A DNA stretch of 5,207 nt, from assembly GCA_030039775.1 (NCBI GenBank), contig JASHUX010000219.1:1-5207 (forward strand), written 5' to 3'. A program made the translations under genes and the position numbers. The stretch comes from Alphaproteobacteria bacterium. Lineage in GTDB: Bacteria > Pseudomonadota > Alphaproteobacteria > ATCC43930 > CGMCC-115725. This document shows, in pieces, positions 1 to 5,207 of the stretch; within the stretch, counting starts at the first letter, position 1, and each line of letters begins with the position of its first letter. The notes under the pieces were generated by a model. That model made no database searches and was not told the origin of the DNA. It saw only the letters and a list, made by a program, of their open reading frames with translations.

Positions 1-860
1 GAATAGAATGTCACGACGCGTTCGGTGGCGACGAACCAGTCGCACAAAGTCTGTAGCGCCTCAACCGGCACGTCGGTCATCGCGGCGGCCGCTTCGAGCG
101 ATCCGGCGCTGGTTTTGGCGGTCCGCAAGGCGGCGGCAAAATCCGTGGTGTGCGCCTCGACCCAACGACCGTTCGTCGCGCCGCGCGCGGCGATTTCGGT
201 GAGCAGCGCATCGAACAAGACGACGTCGGTACCGGGACGCAAGGCGATATGCAAATCAGCCTCGTCGCAGGTCGCCGTACGTCGCGGGTCCAGTACCACG
301 ATCCGCGTGCCACGCGTCGCGCGCGCCGCGATCAAGCGCTGATAGAGCACCGGGTGACACCAGGCCATATTGCTGCCGACCAGAATCGCGAGGTCGCATG
401 CGTCGACGTCCTCGTAGCAGCCAGGAACCACATCCTCGCCGAAGGCACGAATGTGACCGGCCACCGACGACGCCATGCATAACCGCGAATTCGTGTCGAT
501 ATTGGCGGAGCCGATGAAACCCTTCATCAGCTTATTGGCGACGTAATAATCCTCGGTCAGGAACTGGCCCGAGACGTAAAGCGCGACGGCTTCGGGACCA
601 TGCTCGGTGATTGCGCGTTGGAAATTCGCGGCCACGCGGCCGAGCGCGTCATGCCACGTGGCGCGCCGCCCGTCGATTTGCGGGTAGAGCAAACGGCCGT
701 TGTCGTCGAGCGTCTCCGCTAGCGCGCTGCCTTTGGAGCAGAGCCGCCCGGCGTTGGCTGGATGGTCCGGATCGGCGACGATCGTCCCGTCGGATTTCGC
801 GACGACGCCGCAGCCGACGCCGCAATAAGGACACGTCGTGCGCGTTCCCGCGTTATCCAT
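1..860 (-). CDS. nasA: Assimilatory nitrate reductase, catalytic (molybdopterin) subunit, N-terminal part; 3' end outside the window
   Basis: The reverse strand is open for 286 codons from the ATG at 858-860 to the left edge. The product begins MDNAGTRTTCPYCGVGCGV and carries a [4Fe-4S] motif: Cys10, Cys13, Cys17 and Cys41 (in RLCSKG). Cys128, in NSRLCMAS, sits where NapA/NasA-type enzymes have the cysteine ligand of molybdenum. The segment after it (GEDVVPGCYEDVDACDLAIL, then VGSNMAWCHPVLYQR) is typical of NasA/NapA-family molybdopterin oxidoreductases. No Tat signal precedes the cluster, which favours the cytoplasmic assimilatory enzyme over periplasmic NapA. The enzyme reduces nitrate to nitrite using bis-MGD and iron-sulfur electron transfer. 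About 290 of the usual 700-900 residues are visible, so C-terminal domains cannot be judged. A TTG two codons upstream is an alternative start, and the Shine-Dalgarno is weak. A formate dehydrogenase-like relative is less likely. The reading frame is unbroken. Confidence 0.9.
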   Translation of the reverse strand, partial: MDNAGTRTTCPYCGVGCGVVAKSDGTIVADPDHPANAGRLCSKGSALAETLDDNGRLLYPQIDGRRATWHDALGRVAANFQRAITEHGPEAVALYVSGQFLTEDYYVANKLMKGFIGSANIDTNSRLCMASSVAGHIRAFGEDVVPGCYEDVDACDLAILVGSNMAWCHPVLYQRLIAARATRGTRIVVLDPRRTATCDEADLHIALRPGTDVVLFDALLTEIAARGATNGRWVEAHTTDFAAALRTAKTSAGSLEAAAAMTDVPVEALQTLCDWFVATERVVTFY

Positions 861-897
861 CGACAATCGAGGCGCAAACGATCACGCGGCTTATGTC

Positions 898-912
898 GCA
901 AGAGACGTGCCA
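898..912 (-). promoter_or_regulatory. Sigma-54 (-24/-12) promoter of nasA
   Basis: On the minus strand the bases read TTGGCACGTCTCTTGC. This has the -24 element TGGCACG and the -12 element TTGC at the invariant spacing (consensus TGGCACG-N4-TTGCW; only the final W is missed, being G). The expected transcription start is near 886, about 25 bases before the nasA ATG at 860, so position and orientation both fit. Sigma-54 promoters need an AAA+ activator; for nitrate assimilation NtrC is the usual one. I found no convincing NtrC palindrome (TGCACY-N5-RGTGCA type) upstream, so the activator is inferred. Confidence 0.8.
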
Positions 913-1029
913 AGGGGGGCCGCGCTTTTTGCTCTGCGACACGTCGCATGCGCTGCGGGTCTGGCTAAGGTTTCGGCATCATCTGGTCGTCGCGCGGTCA
1001 CACGCAGCAGCCCGGCGAATTGCAACCGG

Positions 1030-1110
1030 ATCGCGAACGATTAACTTTTCGCGGCGGCGAGTTAATACAAAAGAGCGCCGTTTCTTTAATCGTAAACTAA
1101 TCACTATTTG
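1030..1110. promoter_or_regulatory. AT-rich island in the divergent nasA/regulator intergenic region, with inverted repeats
   Basis: The 332-bp gap between nasA and the regulator (861-1192) is otherwise GC-rich, but this stretch is clearly AT-rich. It holds ATTAAC (1040-1045) facing GTTAAT (1061-1066) across 15 bases, and CGATTAA (1038-1044) facing TTAATCG (1086-1092). Such a segment 150-220 bp upstream of a sigma-54 promoter could bind a bending protein or activator, and could hold the promoter of the rightward regulator gene. No -35/-10 pair or IHF site stands out clearly. Apart from the sigma-54 promoter, I see no gene or RNA in the gap. Confidence 0.35.
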
Positions 1111-1181
1111 AAAACGAAGCGTCCGGCGGGCCACATCGATGCGCGGGCGGGGGCTCGACCGCGTCATTTGTTGCACGCATC

Positions 1182-1185
1182 GAGG
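1182..1185 (+). promoter_or_regulatory. Ribosome binding site deciding the regulator start
   Basis: GAGG lies 7 bases before the ATG at 1193. The frame is open further upstream to an ATG at 1139, but the extra 18 residues (beginning MRGRGLDRVICC) resemble no receiver N-terminus, while MAKLAVLDPSG does. This supports 1193 as the start. Confidence 0.65.
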
Positions 1186-1192
1186 TATCGCG

Positions 1193-1944
1193 ATGGCTAA
1201 ATTGGCTGTACTTGATCCGAGCGGACTGTTTCGCGCCGCGCTGGCGAGCTTGCTGCAAGGACTCGGCTTCGACGATCTGGTCGAGGCGGCCGATTTGGAC
1301 GAGCTCGAACGGTGCGCCGGCATCGGCGTCCGCCTCGATGTCGTTCTGGTCAATCTGTCGCGCCGCGATGAAACGATCGACGAGATCATGCGCGACATCA
1401 CCGAACGGTTCGACGGGGCACGCGTCGTATTTCTCGCCGAAACGCTCGATCTTGAGCGGCTCGCGCAATGTTTCGCGGCCGGCGCCAGCGGCTATCTCCT
1501 GGAAAACATCTCGCGTGACACGCTGGCCAAGAGTCTGACGCTGGTTAGCGCGGGCGGCAAAGTCTTTCCGCCGGAATTGGCGCCCTACATCCCCCATTTG
1601 GCCGCGCGACCCGCGGCACCCGCGAATGGGACCTCGCCGGATCGCGGTTCTCGTCTCTCCGACCGCGAACTCGAAATCCTGCACTGCCTGACACGCGGAC
1701 AGTCGAACAAGGCGATCGGCCAGACCCTGGGTATTGCCGAGGCGACGGTAAAAGTGCACGTGAAGCGTATCCTGCGAAAATCCATGCCAGCAACCGGACC
1801 CAGGCGGCCCTATGGGCCGCAGCACGGGGCTTATCCGCGATCGCGAATGGCGACGATCCCGAGCAGGCGGCCGTCAGCCTCGGCCGGCCGTCGCGTCACA
1901 TCCCGTCGCACGACTCGCTTCTGCTCAAGAGCGCGGCCAAGTAG
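1193..1944 (+). CDS. LuxR/NarL-family response regulator with degenerate receiver domain; frameshifted in the HTH
   Basis: Residues 1-135 form a CheY-like receiver fold (AVLDPSGLFRAALASLL near the start, GASGYLL near residue 100). Residues 154-197 begin a LuxR/GerE helix-turn-helix (RLSDRELEILHCLTRGQSNK, then GIAEATVKVHVKRILRK). After AAA at 1778-1780 the frame is broken. The as-read frame continues with unrelated residues to a stop at 1997-1999. Adding one A to the run at 1777-1780 restores IHASNRTQAALWAAARGL, the family's usual last HTH helix, and continues to a TAG at 1942-1944, giving 250 aa. The receiver lacks standard phosphorylation residues: Asn54 replaces the acceptor Asp (VLVNLS), and Glu104 replaces the conserved Lys after GYLL. 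Phosphorylation-independent action is therefore likely. The next gene is an export lipoprotein on the same strand, so control of polysaccharide genes is plausible but inferred. The frameshift may be genuine or a homopolymer sequencing error. Confidence 0.82.
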
Positions 1945-2111
1945 CGAAGCAAGCTCATTGGTGCCGCGGGGGTGCCGATGTAAAGCCAATATCGACTAGC
2001 CACGGTATGACCCCGAGATGGAACGATAACTCAGAATTGCCGTCACGAAGCATCGTGCTTGAATCGCCGCGTACAAGGGGGTAAATCGACACCGTTCACG
2101 AGAAAAAGTAA

Positions 2112-2142
2112 CGGCGTTCGGCCAAAAAACGCCGATTATTTT
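2112..2142 (+). terminator. Terminator-like hairpin directly before the export lipoprotein start
   Basis: CGGCGTT (2112-2118) pairs perfectly with AACGCCG (2128-2134) across a 9-base loop, followed by ATTATTTTC. The 7-bp GC-rich stem and T-rich tail resemble an intrinsic terminator for the upstream regulator transcript. It ends only about 10 bases before the ATG at 2153, so on a read-through transcript it could act as a leader hairpin. The T tract is interrupted by an A, so termination may be weak. Confidence 0.4.
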
Positions 2143-2143
2143 C

Positions 2144-2150
2144 GGGGGGA
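2144..2150 (+). promoter_or_regulatory. Unusual G-run ribosome binding site of the export lipoprotein gene
   Basis: Six Gs and an A (GGGGGGA) sit only 2 bases before the ATG at 2153. The run can pair with the 16S anti-Shine-Dalgarno partly through G-U pairs, but the spacing is tight. The start is still preferred because it gives a complete lipoprotein signal peptide ending in a lipobox at Cys28. Confidence 0.4.
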
Positions 2151-2152
2151 CA

Positions 2153-3364
2153 ATGTCAACCGGGTGGCTACGGCGGCATGTTCGCGCGCGGTGGTTGATT
2201 TGTGTCGGCCTTGCGACAGGCGCTCTGACGGGATGCGGCACGATTCCGTCGTTCGGCCCCAATGTCGGCGAGGTGCTGGACGAAAGCCGCATGGCGCAGC
2301 GCTACGGCTTTACCTTGGTCAATGTCGACGGCGATGTTCTCCACGCGATCGCGGCCGCGCAGCCGGACACGCTGCGTCGACTCTTCCCGGACGACCGCGC
2401 GGTTGTGCCGCGCATCGGCCACGGCGACGTGCTGTCGGTGACGGTCTATGAATCCGGTGCCGGCGAACTGTTTGCGCCGGCCTCGTCGCAGCAACTGACC
2501 TATGGCACCGACTCGGTGACGCTGCCCGCGGTCACCGTCGATCCCGCCGGCAATATCACCGTGCCATTCGCCAGCACGATCAACGTAGCGGGGTTGACGC
2601 CCATGGAGGTGCAGACGTCATCCGCCGGCACCTCGGTGCCAAAAGCATCGAGCCGCAGGTGCTGGTGTCGGTCACCAAGGACGCGACCAACGTGGTGACG
2701 GTGACCGGCGCCGTGAAAAATCCCGGCCGCTTCGCGATCACGCCGGCGAGCGAGACGTTGATGCAGATCGTCGCGGAGGCGGGCGGCTCGATCGGTCCCG
2801 CGAGCGACACGGTCCTGCAAGTGACGCGCGCGGGAAAACAGGCGAACGTCCGGCTTTCCGATCTTCTTGCCTCGCCGCAGCAGGACATTCACGCGTATCC
2901 GGGCGACTATCTCAATCTGGTTCCGGAGCCGCGCGACTACCTCGTCTATGGCGCAGTATACAAGTCGGGCGCCTATCCCTTGCCGGTAGCGACGACGAGC
3001 CTAGCGGAAGCGATCAGCCACGCCGGGGGTATTGTCGATTCCTTGGCCGACGTGCGCGGCGTCTTTGTTTTCCGCTATGAGGATCCCGCGGTGGTGCACC
3101 AGATTCCGCCGAACGACGTCGCGTCGACGCCGGTAAAGCCGGACACGAAGAACCCGATGCCGCCCGTGATCTATCGCGTCAACATGAAGACCGCGGCGGG
3201 AATCTTCTACGCGAGCGCGTTCCCGCTCCGGGACAAGGATTTGGTGTTCGTGGCCGACGGCGGAGCAGATCGATTGGGAGAAATATCTCGACCTGTTCCG
3301 CCTGACCGCGAGCCCGGCGCTCTCGGGCGCCAGCCAGGCCATCACCATCGATCGCGGGTTCTAA
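2153..3364 (+). pseudogene. Polysaccharide biosynthesis/export lipoprotein (Wza/KpsD-type, Poly_export plus SLBB), broken by two compensating frameshifts
   Basis: In proteins of this type an outer-membrane lipoprotein forms the exit channel for capsule or exopolysaccharide. Residues 1-28 are a lipoprotein signal: arginines at 7, 8, 11 and 13, a hydrophobic stretch, and lipobox LTGC with Cys28. A Poly_export domain begins near RIGHGDVLSVTVYE (87-100). The initial frame fails after Thr155 (2615-2617) and would stop at about 2698. One base is missing at about 2615-2619; supplying it gives IRRHLGAKSIEPQVLVSVTK, then VTVTGAVKNPGRFAI and SLBB-like repeats (DYLVYGAVYKSGAYPLPV). Near 3256-3263 one base is gained. 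Removing it gives EQIDWEKYLDLFRL and returns to the starting frame, ending at TAA 3362-3364. As read, the second part runs to 3384. Corrected length is 403 aa, normal for this family. Both lesions may be real decay or sequencing errors. No chain-length or synthase partner follows. Confidence 0.85.
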
Positions 3365-3368
3365 CAGC

Positions 3369-4331
3369 TCAGTCGAACGGATAGACGCCCGGCTCGGGGC
3401 GGTACGCTTTTTCGATGCCTTCGACGCCCGAGCGCAGCATCGCGCCCCAGGACTCCATCGTGGTCGCGCCGATATGCGGCGAACCGAAGAAGTTCGGCAG
3501 CGTCAGGAGCGGGTTGCCGTTCGCCGGCTCGACCGCGAACACGTCGAACGCGGCGCCGGCGATATGGCCGCTCTTCAGCCGTTCGGCCAGCGCCGCTTCG
3601 TCGACGATATTGCCGCGAGCACAGTTGATCAGCACCGCGCCCGGCTTCATCTTGTCGAGCACCGCGCCGGTATACATGCCGATGGTGCCGCTATTGCGCG
3701 AGAGATGGATGGTGACCACATCGGCGCGCGCCCAAAGTTCCTCGGCGCCGACGCCTTCGACGCCCCACTCGCGATAAAAGCCCGAATAATCGACCTTGTC
3801 GTTCGCGAGGATTTTGACGCCGTAGGGCTGCAGCAGCTTTACCACTTCCTTGCCGATATGGCCGCAGCCATGGATGCCGACGGTGCGGCCTCGGAGATCG
3901 GCGCCGAAGCCCATCGGCCCGCGCCATTCGCCTTTATGCAATGTCGTCGAGAACAAATGCAGCCGCCGCAGCGTAAAGACCATGTAGCAAACCGCGAGCT
4001 CCGACACCGACACTTTGTTGATCCCGGGCGCCCACCACATTTTGATGTTGTATTTGTTGAGGATCGCTGGATCGATGTGATCGACTCCCGCCGAGCACAG
4101 CGACACGACCTTGAGATCGGGCAGTTGGGCGCAGACCTCATCGGTGAAGCGGTTAAGGCCGATGACCGCGACCTCATAGCCCTTGAGGAATTCGACCAGC
4201 TTGTCCGCCTGCATCAGACCGGTCTGTTGGGTCTGGAATTTGACGTCGAGGTAGCGCGTCGTGAGCGTCGCCTTGATCTCGGGGAAAAATTCGAAATAGG
4301 ACAGCGGCACGGCAATACGGCGCAGCGACAT
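3369..4331 (-). CDS. NAD-dependent D-2-hydroxyacid dehydrogenase
   Basis: An intact 320-residue protein of the usual length for the family (formate/glycerate/phosphoglycerate-type dehydrogenases, interconverting 2-oxoacids and 2-hydroxyacids). The nucleotide-binding loop is GIHGCGHIGKEV (Gly155, Gly157, Gly160). Asp178, at the end of the following strand (ILAND), favours NAD(H) over NADP(H). The catalytic triad is visible: Arg239 in NCARGNIVDEAAL, Glu268 in DVFAVEP, and His286 in SPHIGA. A substrate-side loop is SLCSAGVDHID. There is no ACT domain, so it is not a full-length SerA. The start at 4331 is backed by a strong GGGAGGAG ribosome site (4335-4342). It diverges from the decarboxylase genes across 93 bp and converges on the export gene with 4 bp between stops. 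The substrate cannot be read from sequence; hydroxypyruvate, glyoxylate or sulfolactate are candidates. Confidence 0.92.
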   Translation of the reverse strand: MSLRRIAVPLSYFEFFPEIKATLTTRYLDVKFQTQQTGLMQADKLVEFLKGYEVAVIGLNRFTDEVCAQLPDLKVVSLCSAGVDHIDPAILNKYNIKMWWAPGINKVSVSELAVCYMVFTLRRLHLFSTTLHKGEWRGPMGFGADLRGRTVGIHGCGHIGKEVVKLLQPYGVKILANDKVDYSGFYREWGVEGVGAEELWARADVVTIHLSRNSGTIGMYTGAVLDKMKPGAVLINCARGNIVDEAALAERLKSGHIAGAAFDVFAVEPANGNPLLTLPNFFGSPHIGATTMESWGAMLRSGVEGIEKAYRPEPGVYPFD

Positions 4332-4334
4332 TGG

Positions 4335-4342
4335 CTCCTCCC
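4335..4342 (-). promoter_or_regulatory. Strong ribosome binding site of the hydroxyacid dehydrogenase
   Basis: The minus strand reads GGGAGGAG shortly before the ATG at 4329-4331, with the GGAGG core 5 bases away. It is the best Shine-Dalgarno in the window and fixes this start. Confidence 0.7.
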
Positions 4343-4424
4343 GACTTTATCGCGCGACGATAGCGGCCCGTGCGCGCCGCCGCCAGATATTGATTTGCGC
4401 CGCTGCCTCAGCGACAGTCCAACG

Positions 4425-4961
4425 ATGGTTGGCGAAAATCCGGGCGCGGCGTGGTATCGCGAATCGTATGAGGTGCTGAAGCACGCGGGCACCGAGCTGT
4501 TCTGCTATGTGCCCGACGCCGGCATCGATCCCTTGATCCGTATGGCGCACGCCGACAACACTGTGCGGTCGGTGGTGCTGACCACCGAGGAGGAGGGCGT
4601 CGGCATTTGTTGCGGCGCGTGGCTCGGCGGCAAACGTGCGGTGCTGATGCTACAGAGCAGCGGCGTCGGAAACTGCATTAACGCGTTTTCGCTGGCTGCC
4701 AATACGCGCATTCCATTGTTGGCGCTGGTGTCGATGCGCGGGGAATGGGGCGAGGGCAATCGCTGGCAGATTCCAATGGGCCGCACGACCGAAGAAGCCA
4801 TGAAACTCGCGGGCTTCACCGTCTGTCGTGCCGCGCGTGCGGACGAAGCGGCGAAGCTGATCGAGGGTGCCGCGACCATGGCCTATCAGAGCGAGCAGAT
4901 GGTCGCGGTACTGCTATCGCAGCGCCTGATCGGCGCCAAGGTATTCGACGATAGTCCATGA
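4425..4961 (+). CDS. Thiamine-diphosphate-dependent decarboxylase, alpha (N-terminal, PYR-domain) subunit; sulfopyruvate/phosphonopyruvate decarboxylase type
   Basis: A 178-residue protein corresponding to the Pyr domain of ThDP decarboxylases, as in the split sulfopyruvate decarboxylase ComD (similar length) or the N-terminal half of phosphonopyruvate decarboxylase. Visible landmarks are YEVLKHAGTELFCYVPDAG (15-33), the TTEEEGVGICCGAWLGGKRA segment (53-72), where a glutamate at 55-57 is expected to activate the cofactor, and MLQSSGVGNCINAF (75-88). The frame is open far upstream, but those residues only mirror the opposite-strand dehydrogenase. The ATG at 4425 leaves a short lead before the conserved core; a TTG at 4395 is a weaker alternative, and no good Shine-Dalgarno is visible. 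Its stop overlaps the start of the beta-subunit gene, so the two are almost certainly co-translated. The substrate (sulfopyruvate, phosphonopyruvate or another 2-oxoacid) is undetermined. Confidence 0.85.
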   Translation: MVGENPGAAWYRESYEVLKHAGTELFCYVPDAGIDPLIRMAHADNTVRSVVLTTEEEGVGICCGAWLGGKRAVLMLQSSGVGNCINAFSLAANTRIPLLALVSMRGEWGEGNRWQIPMGRTTEEAMKLAGFTVCRAARADEAAKLIEGAATMAYQSEQMVAVLLSQRLIGAKVFDDSP

Positions 4962-5207
4962 TGGGCGACATCGACCGCACGCGCGCCATCGCGCGCATTC
5001 TGGAACAGCGCCGGGATCAGCTCATTATCGCCGGGCTCGGCGAGCCGTGCACCGATGTTGGACGGCTCGAGGATCGCCCCCTTAACTTTTATCTCGGCGG
5101 CGCGATGGGGATGGCCACGCCGGTGGGATTGGGCCTCGCCATTGCGCAACCCGAACGCGCCGTCGTGGTTGTAACCGGCGACGCGGAGCTGATGATGAAT
5201 GTCGGCA
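4958..5207 (+). CDS. Thiamine-diphosphate-dependent decarboxylase, beta (C-terminal, PP-domain) subunit; partial, runs off the right edge
   Basis: The frame opens with tandem ATGs at 4958 and 4961 (MMGDIDRTRA) and stays open to the window end, giving 83 visible residues of an expected 180-200. The content matches the PP domain of ThDP decarboxylases (ComE or the C-terminal half of phosphonopyruvate decarboxylase): FYLGGAMGMATPVGLGLAIA (44-63), then VVTGDAELMMNVG (71-83). The latter is the start of the diphosphate/Mg2+-binding motif, usually GDG; here the third residue is Ala76. The ATG overlaps the TGA of the alpha gene (stop 4959-4961), indicating translational coupling and an alpha/beta complex whose active site lies at the subunit interface. 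The rest of the motif and the terminus lie outside the window. Confidence 0.83.
   Translation, partial: MMGDIDRTRAIARILEQRRDQLIIAGLGEPCTDVGRLEDRPLNFYLGGAMGMATPVGLGLAIAQPERAVVVVTGDAELMMNVG

Larger units (their letters stand above)
1945..2152 (+). other. Intergenic leader of the export lipoprotein gene, with a small palindrome
   Basis: This 208-bp gap lies between the restored stop of the regulator and the lipoprotein start. It contains overlapping inverted repeats at 2044-2060: CACGA/TCGTG (2044-2048 with 2053-2057) and AAGCA/TGCTT (2048-2052 with 2056-2060). Only one of the two pairings can form at a time. They could be an operator half-site pair, but are short enough to be chance. A terminator-like hairpin at 2112-2142 is listed separately. 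I see no small gene or convincing -35/-10 pair. Confidence 0.4.

Noticed and set aside
1..482. Several plus- and off-frame minus-strand reading frames over the first 480 bases
   Set aside because: They are shadows of the unbroken nasA frame, with low-complexity Arg/Ala-rich translations typical of high-GC antisense.
1076..1082. CGCCGTT upstream of the regulator, matching AACGGCG at 2110-2116 before the lipoprotein gene as a possible shared operator
   Set aside because: A 7-base match in GC-rich DNA is expected by chance, and the second copy is part of the hairpin stem.
611..1111. A 166-residue plus-strand frame across the nasA start and intergenic region
   Set aside because: It is Arg-rich, overlaps the nasA N-terminus with its [4Fe-4S] motif antisense, and crosses the sigma-54 promoter. 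It has no recognisable domain.
1098..1112. Possible IHF site around AATCACTATTTG
   Set aside because: It differs from the WATCAANNNNTTR consensus at two or more positions, so it is not supportable alone.
1097..1825. A 242-residue minus-strand frame opposite the regulator
   Set aside because: It is the antisense shadow of the LuxR-type gene in high-GC sequence. The plus strand carries clear receiver and HTH motifs.
3365..3368. Possible bidirectional terminator between the convergent genes
   Set aside because: Only 4 bases separate the stops, and no stem with flanking T/A tracts is evident there.
3474..4424. A 495-residue plus-strand reading frame extending upstream of the decarboxylase alpha subunit
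   Set aside because: Before 4425 it is antisense to the intact hydroxyacid dehydrogenase, and its Arg/His/Asp-rich translation resembles no known domain. Only the part from 4425 is family-like.

Overview
The window looks like a GC-rich proteobacterial chromosome, most likely from an alphaproteobacterium. That guess rests on high GC and GC-ending codons, a NasA-type nitrate reductase behind a sigma-54 promoter, and a LuxR-type regulator beside a Wza-like export lipoprotein. The taxonomic call is inference from gene style; no rRNA or marker gene is present.

Layout from left to right. (1) Positions 1-860, minus strand: the first 286 codons of an assimilatory nitrate reductase catalytic subunit (nasA), running off the left edge. 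Upstream of it is a near-consensus -24/-12 (sigma-54) promoter at 898-912. (2) Positions 861-1192: a divergent intergenic region with an AT-rich island. (3) Positions 1193-1944, plus strand: a LuxR/NarL-type regulator with a degenerate receiver domain, frameshifted inside its helix-turn-helix. (4) Positions 1945-2152: a leader with a terminator-like hairpin. (5) Positions 2153-3364, plus strand: a polysaccharide-export (Wza/KpsD-type) lipoprotein carrying a one-base loss and, about 640 bp later, a one-base gain that restores the original frame. (6) Positions 3369-4331, minus strand, convergent with a 4-bp gap: an intact D-2-hydroxyacid dehydrogenase. (7) Positions 4425-4961 and 4958 to the right edge, plus strand: a two-subunit thiamine-diphosphate decarboxylase of the sulfopyruvate/phosphonopyruvate type, with overlapping stop and start codons.

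Three functional themes meet here. Nitrate assimilation is probably under nitrogen (NtrC/sigma-54) control. The regulator and export lipoprotein form a polysaccharide-related pair, and all three reading-frame breaks in the window lie in these two genes. The dehydrogenase and split decarboxylase, divergent across 93 bp, could share a 2-oxoacid/2-hydroxyacid pathway; sulfolactate to sulfopyruvate to sulfoacetaldehyde is one testable possibility. No RNA gene, mobile element, CRISPR array or clearly novel system was found. The points most worth checking are the clustered frameshifts, the degenerate receiver, the sigma-54 promoter and the substrate of the decarboxylase/dehydrogenase cluster.
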